Positions 1 to 6,691 of a stretch of 17,542 nt of DNA are shown one piece after another. The position numbers and the translations under genes were made by a program. Position 1 is the first letter of the stretch, and each line of letters starts with the position of its first letter. Under the pieces are notes generated by a model. The model made no database searches. It was not told where the DNA came from and worked only from the letters and a program-made list of their open reading frames with translations. Origin of the DNA: an uncultured Synergistales bacterium (lineage in GTDB: Bacteria > Synergistota > Synergistia > Synergistales > Aminobacteriaceae); assembly GCA_905233295.1 (NCBI GenBank), contig CAJODX010000028.1, forward strand, positions 1 through 17,542, read 5' to 3'.

Positions 1-554
1 TTCGTGCTGCTGAAAAACAACTTGAGGCTCAGATTCAAAAACGTAAAGCCGCCGAAAATAGTTTATATCCCACAATTCAGTTAATAGGCTCAATAGGTCT
101 TGAAAGTTTCAGCACAGGACATTTATTTTCATCGGGGTCGTACACATATTCAATCTCACCTGTGTTAAACCTGCCAATCTTCAACGGAGGCGAAATCAGG
201 AAAAATATTCAGGTTCAAACGGCTGTTGAAGAACAATTACTGGCTAAATTTGAAGGTTTAATCTTAAAAGCCGTTGGTGAAGTTAAAGACGCATTAAACG
301 CGAACGCTCAGGAAATTTTGAGGAATGAATTTCTGAAATCAGCTTTGAAGTCTGCAATATCGAATCTTGAAATCACAAAGAATAAATATTCTCAGGGATT
401 AATAAATTTCACAGATGTATTAAACTCTCAAATGGAAGTATACTCTCTTGAAGATAATTTTGTTTTAAGTGAGGAACAGAAAATTACAAATTTAATCGTT
501 CTCTTCAAGTCTTTAGGAGGCGGCTGGAGGTTATTTGAAGAAAAATTATTTTGA
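1..554 (+). CDS. TolC-family outer-membrane efflux protein, C-terminal part (5' truncated by window)
   Basis: The open frame runs from the first complete codon (base 3) to the TGA at 552-554, so about 183 C-terminal residues are visible and the start lies outside the window. The protein is expected to be the outer-membrane channel of an RND or type I efflux/secretion system. Seen: a run of charged, Lys/Glu/Gln-rich helix, then SLYPTIQLIGSIG (an amphipathic beta strand typical of the barrel) and LPIFNGGEIRKNI, which matches the family signature 'PIFdGGrir' at the start of the second helical half. A long Glu/Lys helix with KYSQGLINFTDVLNSQ follows; 'Y..G..n..dvl..q' is the usual end of the second repeat. 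The family and length match are good. Which export partner it serves cannot be told because the upstream genes are missing. Confidence 0.85.
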   Translation, partial: RAAEKQLEAQIQKRKAAENSLYPTIQLIGSIGLESFSTGHLFSSGSYTYSISPVLNLPIFNGGEIRKNIQVQTAVEEQLLAKFEGLILKAVGEVKDALNANAQEILRNEFLKSALKSAISNLEITKNKYSQGLINFTDVLNSQMEVYSLEDNFVLSEEQKITNLIVLFKSLGGGWRLFEEKLF

Positions 555-595
555 AATTCCGTTATCGTAACGCGCAGGAAAATAGCAAAAGTAAT

Positions 596-624
596 TCCCG
601 CGTCTGTGCGCGGGATTATTTCAT
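596..624. terminator. Hairpin between convergent genes, probable bidirectional terminator
   Basis: A 7-bp stem (TCCCGCG at 596-602, CGCGGGA at 609-615, 6-nt loop) sits between the TolC stop (554) and the hpt stop (621). On the plus strand it is followed by the T-rich TTATTTCATTCTT, so it could end the efflux transcript. On the minus strand it lies directly after the hpt stop and could end that operon as well, although the T run on that side is weak. Confidence 0.6.
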
Positions 625-1157
625 TCTTCGACAACGTATTTAATATCTTTCAGGTGTCTCCATTTGCTTGCGTAGTCAAGTCCATAGCCAACGACAAATT
701 TATCAGGGATTCTGAAGCCGCAGTAGTCAACTTTGACTTCAGTCTTTCGGCGTTCGTATTTGTCGAGCAGAACGCAGACTTTCAGACTTGCAGGGTTGCG
801 CCCTTTTAAAAGCTCTGTCAAATGCGCGAGTGTCAATCCTGAGTCAACAATGTCTTCGACAACGATGACATTTTTACCTTCAATGCTCGATTTTAAATCG
901 TGGAAAATCCTCACGACACCGCTGCTTTCTGTTCCATCTCCGTATGAAGCCACAGACATGAAATCAACTCTCACGTCAAGGTCTTCGGGCATCTCGCGGA
1001 CTAAATCCGTAAGAAAAAATGCCGCGCCCGTCAAAATTCCTACGATAACGAGCGGTTTGTCTCTGTCATAATCTTTCGCAATTTCATCGGCAATTTCTTT
1101 GACACGCCTTGCAATCGTTTCACGCGAAAGAATAACATCGCCTAATTTGTATGCCAT
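621..1157 (-). CDS. hpt: Hypoxanthine phosphoribosyltransferase
   Basis: This cytosolic purine-salvage enzyme converts hypoxanthine (and usually guanine) plus PRPP to IMP/GMP. The 178-residue length is typical. The PRPP-binding motif VIVVEDIVDSGLTL is at residues 97-110, with the acidic pair E101/D102 and catalytic-loop D105. The purine-binding stretch FVVGYGLDYASKWRHL at 154-169 is nearly family consensus, as is GILTGAAFFLTDLVR at 40-54. The start is supported by a strong Shine-Dalgarno (GGGAGG, reading the minus strand) about 8 nt upstream of ATG. It is the last gene of a minus-strand unit, 24 nt after a nucleoside phosphorylase that would supply free bases, so the pair makes sense as a salvage operon. 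Confidence 0.95.
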   Translation of the reverse strand: MAYKLGDVILSRETIARRVKEIADEIAKDYDRDKPLVIVGILTGAAFFLTDLVREMPEDLDVRVDFMSVASYGDGTESSGVVRIFHDLKSSIEGKNVIVVEDIVDSGLTLAHLTELLKGRNPASLKVCVLLDKYERRKTEVKVDYCGFRIPDKFVVGYGLDYASKWRHLKDIKYVVEE

Positions 1158-1181
1158 TGAAAAAATTCCTCCCTCAAAATT

Positions 1182-1961
1182 TTATTTTCCGCTTAAAATT
1201 TTCACAGCTTCATTGGCAATTATAATCGAGTCTTCAATCCCGGAATACATGAATTTATTTTTATTCCTGTCAGCAACAACGGCAAAAACAGCCCCCGCGC
1301 GAAGATTGTAAAGTCCTGCAAGAGTCAAGATTGTCGCGGCTTCCATTTCAAAATTTAAAACTCCGGCATGCTGTAAATCCTGAATTTTATTTTCAAATTT
1401 TGACTGAGTGAAATTGTTAAAGCCCTTACGTGCCTGTCCACAATGAAATGAAGCCGTTGTACATGAAATTCCGACATGAAAAATTTTTTTATGTTTTCTG
1501 CACGCCTCTATTAACGCTGCAACAATTTCATAATTTGCAACGGCAGGATATGAAAGGTCAATGTAATCTTCGCTCGTTCCGTCCTGACGCATTGCCCCCG
1601 AACAGATTATTAAATCTCCGCAGTTTATTTTCGGGTCTAAAGCGCCGCATGTTCCGATTCTTATGAATGTATCAGCACCGAGTGAAGCCAACTCTTCAAG
1701 TGCTATTGCCGCTGAAGGTCCGCCTATGCCCGTTGAACACGCTGTGATAGGAACGCCGGAATATTTTCCGCTGAAAGTCCGAAACTCTCTGTTTGAAGCT
1801 ATGAATTTCGCTTCGTCCCACGCAGCCGCGATAGTATCAACGCGTTCGGGATCGCCGGGCAGTAAAACAAATTTATTAATATCGCCCTGTCTGCACTGAA
1901 TATGATATTGCAGATTTTCCTGCATGACAGGACGTTCCGCATCAGATTCCCAAATTTTCAT
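1182..1961 (-). CDS. Nucleoside phosphorylase, uridine phosphorylase-like
   Basis: A 259-residue member of the PNP/UDP phosphorylase family, which splits nucleosides with phosphate into base and (deoxy)ribose-1-phosphate. Seen: the phosphate-binding VLLPGDPERVD at 32-42, STGIGGPSAAIALEEL at 76-91, FIRIGTCGAL at 99-108 and the nucleoside-binding FEMEAATILTLAG at 204-216. The spacing and the FEMEAA motif fit uridine phosphorylase best, but purine specificity cannot be excluded. The ATG lies 1 nt after the upstream gene's stop, so translation is probably coupled; there is no good Shine-Dalgarno here, nor at the internal Met13 alternative. The N terminus (about 15 residues before ENLQYHIQ) is slightly long. 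Its position just before hpt supports a role in nucleoside/base salvage. Confidence 0.88.
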   Translation of the reverse strand: MKIWESDAERPVMQENLQYHIQCRQGDINKFVLLPGDPERVDTIAAAWDEAKFIASNREFRTFSGKYSGVPITACSTGIGGPSAAIALEELASLGADTFIRIGTCGALDPKINCGDLIICSGAMRQDGTSEDYIDLSYPAVANYEIVAALIEACRKHKKIFHVGISCTTASFHCGQARKGFNNFTQSKFENKIQDLQHAGVLNFEMEAATILTLAGLYNLRAGAVFAVVADRNKNKFMYSGIEDSIIIANEAVKILSGK

Positions 1962-1962
1962 T

Positions 1963-2649
1963 TTACAAACTCACGACCCTTTCACACGAAAAAATTTCTT
2001 CAAAAATTTCACTCATATCAACAGCCATGCCTGCTCCTAAAGCTTCAGTGATGCCCATGTAGTCCGCGCAGGATTCTGAAATTAAAATTTTTACTCCTGA
2101 ATCTTCAAGTTCTTTGAGATAACCGCAGCTTTCTGAGTTATACGCCGCTAGCGACACAGCACCGTTCATTAAGGCGAGGACTTCAGGTTTTATTTTTGAA
2201 AATACAAGAGACGAAAGAATTTTCTGCATAAAAATTTTTTTATATTTTCCTGTTTCACACGAGATTAAAATTCCTGTCGAGTGAGAAATTTTAATATTCT
2301 GCTGAGAAATCGGGCGCGGCTGAATTTTTTGAGGCTGGGGCTGAATCGAAATTTGCATATGAGGCTGCACCGCTGGAATTTCTTTAACAGGAATTGCGCC
2401 GGACTTTTCTTTTTCATTTTTTTCATCTGGAATTTTTATTTTTTTCGATGTTGTAACAAAAAGATTTCCTTCGTCATCTTCCAGAACAAAATCAGAAAAA
2501 TTCAACGGCTCTAAAAATTTCCGGACTTCTTCAAGCTGAACAGGTCCGTCAATCAGGATTTTCAAATCATTTTCACTGTCTTTGAGCGAACCGCGCAGAA
2601 AATTGACAAGCTCTCCGCCGTGTTTTCCAAGTGCGTTCAACGTAAGCAT
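1963..2649 (-). CDS. YedF-like protein: degenerate TusA-like domain, Gln/Pro linker, DsrE-like domain
   Basis: A 228-residue protein with three visible parts. Residues 1-70 resemble a TusA/SirA fold (LNALGKHGGELVNFL, then ILIDGPVQLEEVRKFL), but the usual Cys-Pro active site ('G..CP.P') is absent; the aligned stretch reads ALGKHGGEL. Residues 72-123 form a charged, then Gln/Pro-rich linker (QISIQPQPQKIQPRPISQQ). Residues 124-215 resemble the DsrE-like half of YedF: STGILISCETG, LSSLVFSKIKPEVLALMNGAV, LKELEDSGVKILISESCADYMGI, keeping Cys194 at the position of the family's 'C.tC.d.y' motif. YedF is linked with selenium/sulfur relay metabolism in other bacteria; that role is not shown here. The start has GGAG 7 nt upstream of ATG. 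It heads the salvage operon and is divergent from rnpB. Confidence 0.72.
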   Translation of the reverse strand: MLTLNALGKHGGELVNFLRGSLKDSENDLKILIDGPVQLEEVRKFLEPLNFSDFVLEDDEGNLFVTTSKKIKIPDEKNEKEKSGAIPVKEIPAVQPHMQISIQPQPQKIQPRPISQQNIKISHSTGILISCETGKYKKIFMQKILSSLVFSKIKPEVLALMNGAVSLAAYNSESCGYLKELEDSGVKILISESCADYMGITEALGAGMAVDMSEIFEEIFSCERVVSL

Positions 2650-2734
2650 AGATTCATCTCCAGACTAAAAATTTTTTTTTGTAAATATATTTTCCGCGAA
2701 TTTAATAAAAAAGACAAGTTTGCTGTTTTTTTCG

Positions 2735-2743
2735 TGATAAAAT
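2735..2743 (+). promoter_or_regulatory. Extended -10 promoter for rnpB
   Basis: TGATAAAAT is an extended -10 (TGn + TAAAAT at 2738-2743) that ends 7 nt before the first paired base of the RNase P RNA (2751), the spacing expected for initiation at the RNA's 5' end. No convincing -35 hexamer is present upstream, which is tolerated with an extended -10. Confidence 0.6.
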
Positions 2744-2750
2744 ATTTTTT

Positions 2751-3097
2751 CAGGCAGTCCAGACGGTTGCCGGATTGATTTATTTCAGTACGGAGGAAAG
2801 TCCGGTCTTCACAGGGCAGTATGCCGGATAACGTCCGGCCGGAGCAATCCGAGGGAAAGCGCAACAGAAAACAGACATCTGTAATAATGCAGAAATGGTG
2901 AAAAGGTGAGATAAAGCCCACCGGGTATGGTGCAAATCATATGCCTTGCAAGCCCCATACGAAGCAAGATCGAATAGCGGGGGATACGGTTGCCCGCCGT
3001 CCTCAGGGTACGATCGCTTGATGCTCTCCGCAAGGGGACGCACAGATAAATGACCGTTAAATAAATAAAACAGAACCCGGCTTACGGACTGCCTGTT
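2751..3097 (+). ncRNA. rnpB: RNase P RNA (type A), M1 RNA
   Basis: This is the catalytic RNA that removes 5' leaders from tRNA precursors. The P1 helix closes perfectly: CAGGCAGTCC at 2751-2760 pairs with GGACTGCCTG at 3086-3095. Universally conserved blocks are present: GAGGAAAGTCCGG at 2793-2805 (5' strand of P4), AGATAAATGACCG at 3044-3056, and ACAGAACCCGGCTTACGG at 3070-3087 (3' strand of P4). The roughly 347-nt length and block order fit the bacterial type A class. No clear intrinsic terminator follows; the 3' end is placed just beyond P1 and is uncertain by a few bases. Open frames that overlap this RNA on the minus strand are not genes. Confidence 0.96.
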
Positions 3098-3126
3098 ATA
3101 TTTATCGAGGAGAAAAAAATATTTTC

Positions 3127-4701
3127 ATGGAATTTTATGACTGGCAGATACGCGCCTTTAATCATATAAAAGACAGCAGCGCAGTGTTATCAGCTCCGAC
3201 AGGCTCAGGAAAAACTCTCGTTGCATATTTATGGGCAGGAATATTAAACCGGAACGGAACGGTTAATAAAAATTTTGACGCTGAAAGAATAATTTTCACG
3301 GCTCCGATCAAAGCGTTAAGCAACGAAAGATATTTAGAGCTGAGACGTATGGGGCTTGATGTTGGAATTGAAACAGGAGATTTCAAACGTAACGAGGGAG
3401 CAAGGCTGCTATGCTGCACGCAGGAAATTTATTCGATGAAATATTCGCACATACCCAATCAGAAATTAATAGTCGATGAATTTCATTATATTTTTAATGA
3501 TTCAGACCGTGCAAGAATTTATATAGACGGAATTAAAAACACGCCGCCTGACACACAGATTCTGGTGATGTCCGCAACAATGGGAAGCATAAAAAACGTA
3601 GGAAAATATTTATCTTCGATATGTATGCGCGATTTTATAATTCATTCTGCTAAAACAAGAGTAACGGAACTCATTTTCAAGCCTGATAATCCGGTAAAAT
3701 GTAATGAAATTCACGATGCTCTTGTATTTTTGTTTTCACAGCGCGGAGTTGTTGACCTTGCCGGAATGATAGCGAACACGCGCAAAAGAATATCTCCGGA
3801 AAATGTTAAACGGCTCGATGAACTCGCAAAAATTCTTGAAGTCAAAAAAACAATTTCATTTTTATACAAAGGTGTCGGAATTTATCACGGCAGTATGCTC
3901 CCGAAAGAAAAATTATTAGTAGAGTCCGCGTTCCGTGAAAGACTGCTCGATGTTGTATGCGGCACAAACGCTCTTGCACTCGGCGTAAATCTTCCGGCTC
4001 AATATGTGATTTTCGCACAGCTTGTGAATTATCATTTATACAAGCCCATAACTAAAAATGAATTTTTGCAGATGGCAGGACGTGCGGGGCGCAAAGGTCT
4101 TTTCGATCCCGGGTATGTAACGTGGTTGAAAAATTCGCCGTTTGAAAATGAATTTTTTCATACAGGAACGATTTTCAAAGAACTCATGGAAAAAAGTCAG
4201 GAAGCCGCGGTTATAAGAATGAATCCATCGTACGGAAAACTTTTGCGTCAACAGACTTTAATCGAGTTTGAAGCTGAATACATCGCTGAATATTCAATGC
4301 CTGCGTTAAACCCCGAAACTGTATTGAATGAGCTTGAATGGGGAATGAAAAGGATCAATAACGCCGCCTCGAAACTTGCGAGAGGCAAAAACCGCGCTAA
4401 ATTCAAAAAAATTCTTGCTGAAATCTGGTATGACGAAATGGACATCGATGAAAATCTTGAAATGGCGCGTCTGTTTCTCGATGAAGCAACTCCGAGCGCA
4501 TTAATGGCGGCAAGGCTGCTCTCGCAGTATGAACGGAATTATCTTCAGGCTTTACTGAAAGTTAAAAGATTTGCAAACAGGCTTCCTAAAAACAGACATT
4601 TCAGAATGATGAACGAACTCAATCAAACCGTCAACAGTATTGACCCGACAATATACGGATTCGAGGAAAAGCTCGGCGAAATTGAAAAAAGTTTAGCCTG
4701 A
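3127..4701 (+). CDS. DExH-box helicase, Ski2/Mtr4-like
   Basis: A 524-residue superfamily 2 helicase, presumably an ATP-dependent RNA (or DNA) unwinding enzyme. Motifs in order: Walker A APTGSGKT at 23-30; motif Ia TAPIKALSNERY at 58-69; DEFH (DExH) at 117-120; SAT at 149-151; YHGSMLPKEK at 253-262; motif V TNALALGVNLPAQYVIFAQ at 280-298; motif VI QMAGRAGRKG at 315-324. 'PIKALSN' and 'GRAGRKG' are characteristic of the Ski2-like group. The C-terminal 190 residues are helical and charged without a recognised domain. The ATG has GAGGAG 14 nt upstream, longer than ideal; an in-frame ATT at 3121 would give 8 nt, but ATG is kept. The gene starts about 30 nt after rnpB with no terminator between, so co-transcription is possible. 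A link to RNA processing is inference from this position. Confidence 0.88.
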   Translation: MEFYDWQIRAFNHIKDSSAVLSAPTGSGKTLVAYLWAGILNRNGTVNKNFDAERIIFTAPIKALSNERYLELRRMGLDVGIETGDFKRNEGARLLCCTQEIYSMKYSHIPNQKLIVDEFHYIFNDSDRARIYIDGIKNTPPDTQILVMSATMGSIKNVGKYLSSICMRDFIIHSAKTRVTELIFKPDNPVKCNEIHDALVFLFSQRGVVDLAGMIANTRKRISPENVKRLDELAKILEVKKTISFLYKGVGIYHGSMLPKEKLLVESAFRERLLDVVCGTNALALGVNLPAQYVIFAQLVNYHLYKPITKNEFLQMAGRAGRKGLFDPGYVTWLKNSPFENEFFHTGTIFKELMEKSQEAAVIRMNPSYGKLLRQQTLIEFEAEYIAEYSMPALNPETVLNELEWGMKRINNAASKLARGKNRAKFKKILAEIWYDEMDIDENLEMARLFLDEATPSALMAARLLSQYERNYLQALLKVKRFANRLPKNRHFRMMNELNQTVNSIDPTIYGFEEKLGEIEKSLA

Positions 4702-4706
4702 TATTA

Positions 4707-4715
4707 TGGTATAAT
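4707..4715 (+). promoter_or_regulatory. Extended -10 promoter for the DUF362 gene
   Basis: TGGTATAAT is a perfect extended -10 (TATAAT at 4710-4715) immediately after the helicase stop codon. A properly spaced -35 hexamer is not evident. The predicted start is near 4722, giving a leader of roughly 57 nt before the DUF362 ATG. Confidence 0.7.
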
Positions 4716-4730
4716 GCAAAAATATCGCTG

Positions 4731-4742
4731 TTTGATATCAAA
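4731..4742. promoter_or_regulatory. 12-bp perfect palindrome, candidate operator
   Basis: TTTGATATCAAA is perfectly self-complementary and sits about 10-20 nt downstream of the expected transcription start of the DUF362 gene and upstream of its Shine-Dalgarno (AAAGGAG at 4761-4767). This is a common place for a repressor site. It is too AT-rich and loop-free to be a useful RNA hairpin. The binding protein is unknown. Confidence 0.45.
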
Positions 4743-4778
4743 AACTTTAGTCTTTAATGCAAAGGAGAAATTTTTTTT

Positions 4779-5708
4779 ATGAAAGTAATTTTATTTTCGT
4801 TATTGACGATTTTGATTTTTGCCGGAACTTCATTTGCTGAAAATCCAACGGTCTTTTTCACGAAAAATATTTCGCCGGAAGGTTTGATGGCAATTTACAA
4901 CAGTCTTGGACGCAGTGCTGAAGGCAAAGTCGCTGTCAAGCTCAGTACAGGCGAAGCTGGAAACACGCATTATCTTTCGCCGGAATTAATCAAAGAACTC
5001 GTTCAGAAAGTCAGCGGAACAATCGTTGAATGCAACACTGTCTACGGCGGTTCAAGGTCTTCAACTGCAATGCACAAACAGGTTGCAAAAGACCACGGAT
5101 TTACTAAAATCGCAAACGTTGACATCATGGACGAAGACGGCGATACACCTTTGAACGTTACGGGCGGAAAACATATGAAACAGAATTATGTCGGTTCGCA
5201 TTTAAACAATTACGATTTTGTTTTGGTTCTTTCGCACTTTAAAGGACATGCTATGGGAGGTTTCGGCGGAGCAATCAAAAATATTTCAATCGGAATCGCT
5301 TCATCGCGCGGCAAGGCATTAATTCATTCGGCAGGTAATGAAAAAGCAAGAAATATCTGGTCTACTGATCAGGATTCTTTTTTAGAGTCAATGGCTGAGG
5401 CTGCAAAATCTGTTTCAGATAAATTCGCCAATGGAGAAAAAATGCTTTACATCAGCGTTATGAATCATCTCAGCGTTGACTGCGACTGCGATGGAAGTCC
5501 TGCTGAACCCGACATGCACGACATCGGAATTTTAGGTTCAACTGACCCTGTTGCGCTCGATCAGGCTTGCGTTGATTTAGTTTACAAAGCTCCTGACGGA
5601 AAATCTTTAATCAACAGAATGGAATCGCGCCACGGCATTCACACTCTCGAACACGCCGCTGAAATCGGTCTCGGAAGCCGTGAATATAATTTTGTGAGCA
5701 TTGACTGA
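4779..5708 (+). CDS. Exported DUF362 domain protein
   Basis: A 309-residue protein with a clear Sec signal peptide: basic Met-Lys start, hydrophobic LFSLLTILIFAGT, likely cleavage after SFA (residue 20). The rest matches the DUF362 family: NTVYGGSR..TA near residues 88-97, LNVTGGKH, the core VLVLSHFKGHAMGGFGGAIK around 148-167, and LGSTDPVALDQACVDLV. Many DUF362 proteins also carry a 4Fe-4S ferredoxin module; none is seen here. The only notable cysteines are a VDCDCDG cluster in the C-terminal half. The function of the family is not settled, and an enzymatic role in the periplasm is only a guess. The ATG has a strong AAAGGAG 11 nt upstream. The following permease frame overlaps by 8 nt, suggesting translational coupling. 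Confidence 0.85.
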   Translation: MKVILFSLLTILIFAGTSFAENPTVFFTKNISPEGLMAIYNSLGRSAEGKVAVKLSTGEAGNTHYLSPELIKELVQKVSGTIVECNTVYGGSRSSTAMHKQVAKDHGFTKIANVDIMDEDGDTPLNVTGGKHMKQNYVGSHLNNYDFVLVLSHFKGHAMGGFGGAIKNISIGIASSRGKALIHSAGNEKARNIWSTDQDSFLESMAEAAKSVSDKFANGEKMLYISVMNHLSVDCDCDGSPAEPDMHDIGILGSTDPVALDQACVDLVYKAPDGKSLINRMESRHGIHTLEHAAEIGLGSREYNFVSID

Positions 5709-6599
5709 AATTTTTCAAAGAGAATTTATTTACATTCGATATTATTTTTTCCTTCAGCTTGAACAGATTTATCTTTACTGGCTGTTGGGAATGGCAATCG
5801 GTTCATTTGTTTCTGTTTTCGGCAAAAAGAAAATTCACGCGCTCTTTGCCGGAATGAACGAAAGGAAACTGAGCTTTTTCGGGATTGTTCCGGCGTGCAT
5901 TTTGGGAATAGCATCGCCCCTGTGTATGTACGGAACGATTCCTCTTGCCGCGTCTTTCAGTGAAAAAGGAATGCGTGAAGACTGGCTCGCGTCTTTTATG
6001 ATGGCTTCGGTTTTGTTAAATCCACAGCTTATAATTTACAGCGCGGCTCTTGGTCGGACGGCTTTAATAATTCGCGTAGCTTCATGTTTTTTCTGCGGAA
6101 TTTTTGCGGGGCTGGCTGTGAATCTTTACAATAAACTCACGAACAAAAAATTTTTTAATTTCTCAGGCTTTTATGAAATTTCCAATCACGACACCGACCC
6201 GAATATTTTTTTGCGTTATATAAAAAATTTTGGGCGCAACGTCAGGGCTACGGGATTTTATTTTCTGCTTGGAATTTTTCTGACCGCTCTTTTTCAGCGT
6301 TATGTTCCTGCTGAATCTTTTGCGAAAATTTTTGGAAGAAAAAACGGTTTTGGAGTTTTGATGGCTGCTACGATAGGCGTTCCGTTATATGCATGCGGAG
6401 GCGGAACGATACCGTTATTAATACAGTGGCTTGCCGACGGAATGAGCCTTGCAAGCGCGAGTGCGTTTATGATAACGGGACCTGCACGAATTTAGGCGCG
6501 TTGAAAATCGTACTGGGATTCAGAAAATTTTCAGCGTATCTTGCGTTTGTGATTTTATATTCGCTGGTGAACGGTCTTGTCGTTGATATTTTTTCGTGA
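5701..6599 (+). pseudogene. YraQ/DUF318-type permease, split by a one-base frameshift
   Basis: A polytopic inner-membrane protein of the putative permease family DUF318 (YraQ-like). The first frame (5701-6495) gives about 264 residues with several hydrophobic segments and family-like stretches GIASPLCMYGTIPLAASFSEKGMREDW, LLNPQLIIYSAALG and GVPLYACGGGTIPLL. It stops abruptly after MITGPARI. Bases 6486-6599 in the -1 frame continue the same protein: TNLGALKIVLG, then a last membrane segment AYLAFVILYSLVNGLVV, ending at a TGA. Rejoining gives GPATNLGALK, so one base is missing near 6484-6489 (GCACG for GCAACG). The start is taken as TTG at 5701, overlapping the DUF362 stop; its ribosome site is weak, and ATG 5790 would cut into the first membrane helix. 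It may be a real mutation or a sequencing/assembly error. Confidence 0.85.
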
Positions 6600-6640
6600 A
6601 ACGCAGGGAAAACAAAAAATTTTTTTCCAAAAAATATCCG

Positions 6641-6649
6641 TGATATAAT
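6641..6649 (+). promoter_or_regulatory. Extended -10 promoter for the glycosyltransferase
   Basis: TGATATAAT is a consensus extended -10 (TATAAT at 6644-6649). Initiation near 6656 would give a leader of about 36 nt. That leader contains a seven-codon mini-frame (ATG at 6659, TAA at 6677-6679) and no visible Shine-Dalgarno before the glycosyltransferase ATG. Confidence 0.65.
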
Positions 6650-6691
6650 CCAGAAAAAATGTATGGCAATAAACGATAAATAAAAAATAAA

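Noticed and set aside
2780..3043. Two open minus-strand frames of 74-87 codons
   Set aside because: They lie wholly inside rnpB, whose conserved blocks and P1 pairing explain the sequence.
6478..6495. Programmed -1 frameshift in the permease
   Set aside because: No slippery heptamer or downstream stem is visible; a one-base deletion or sequence error explains it more simply.
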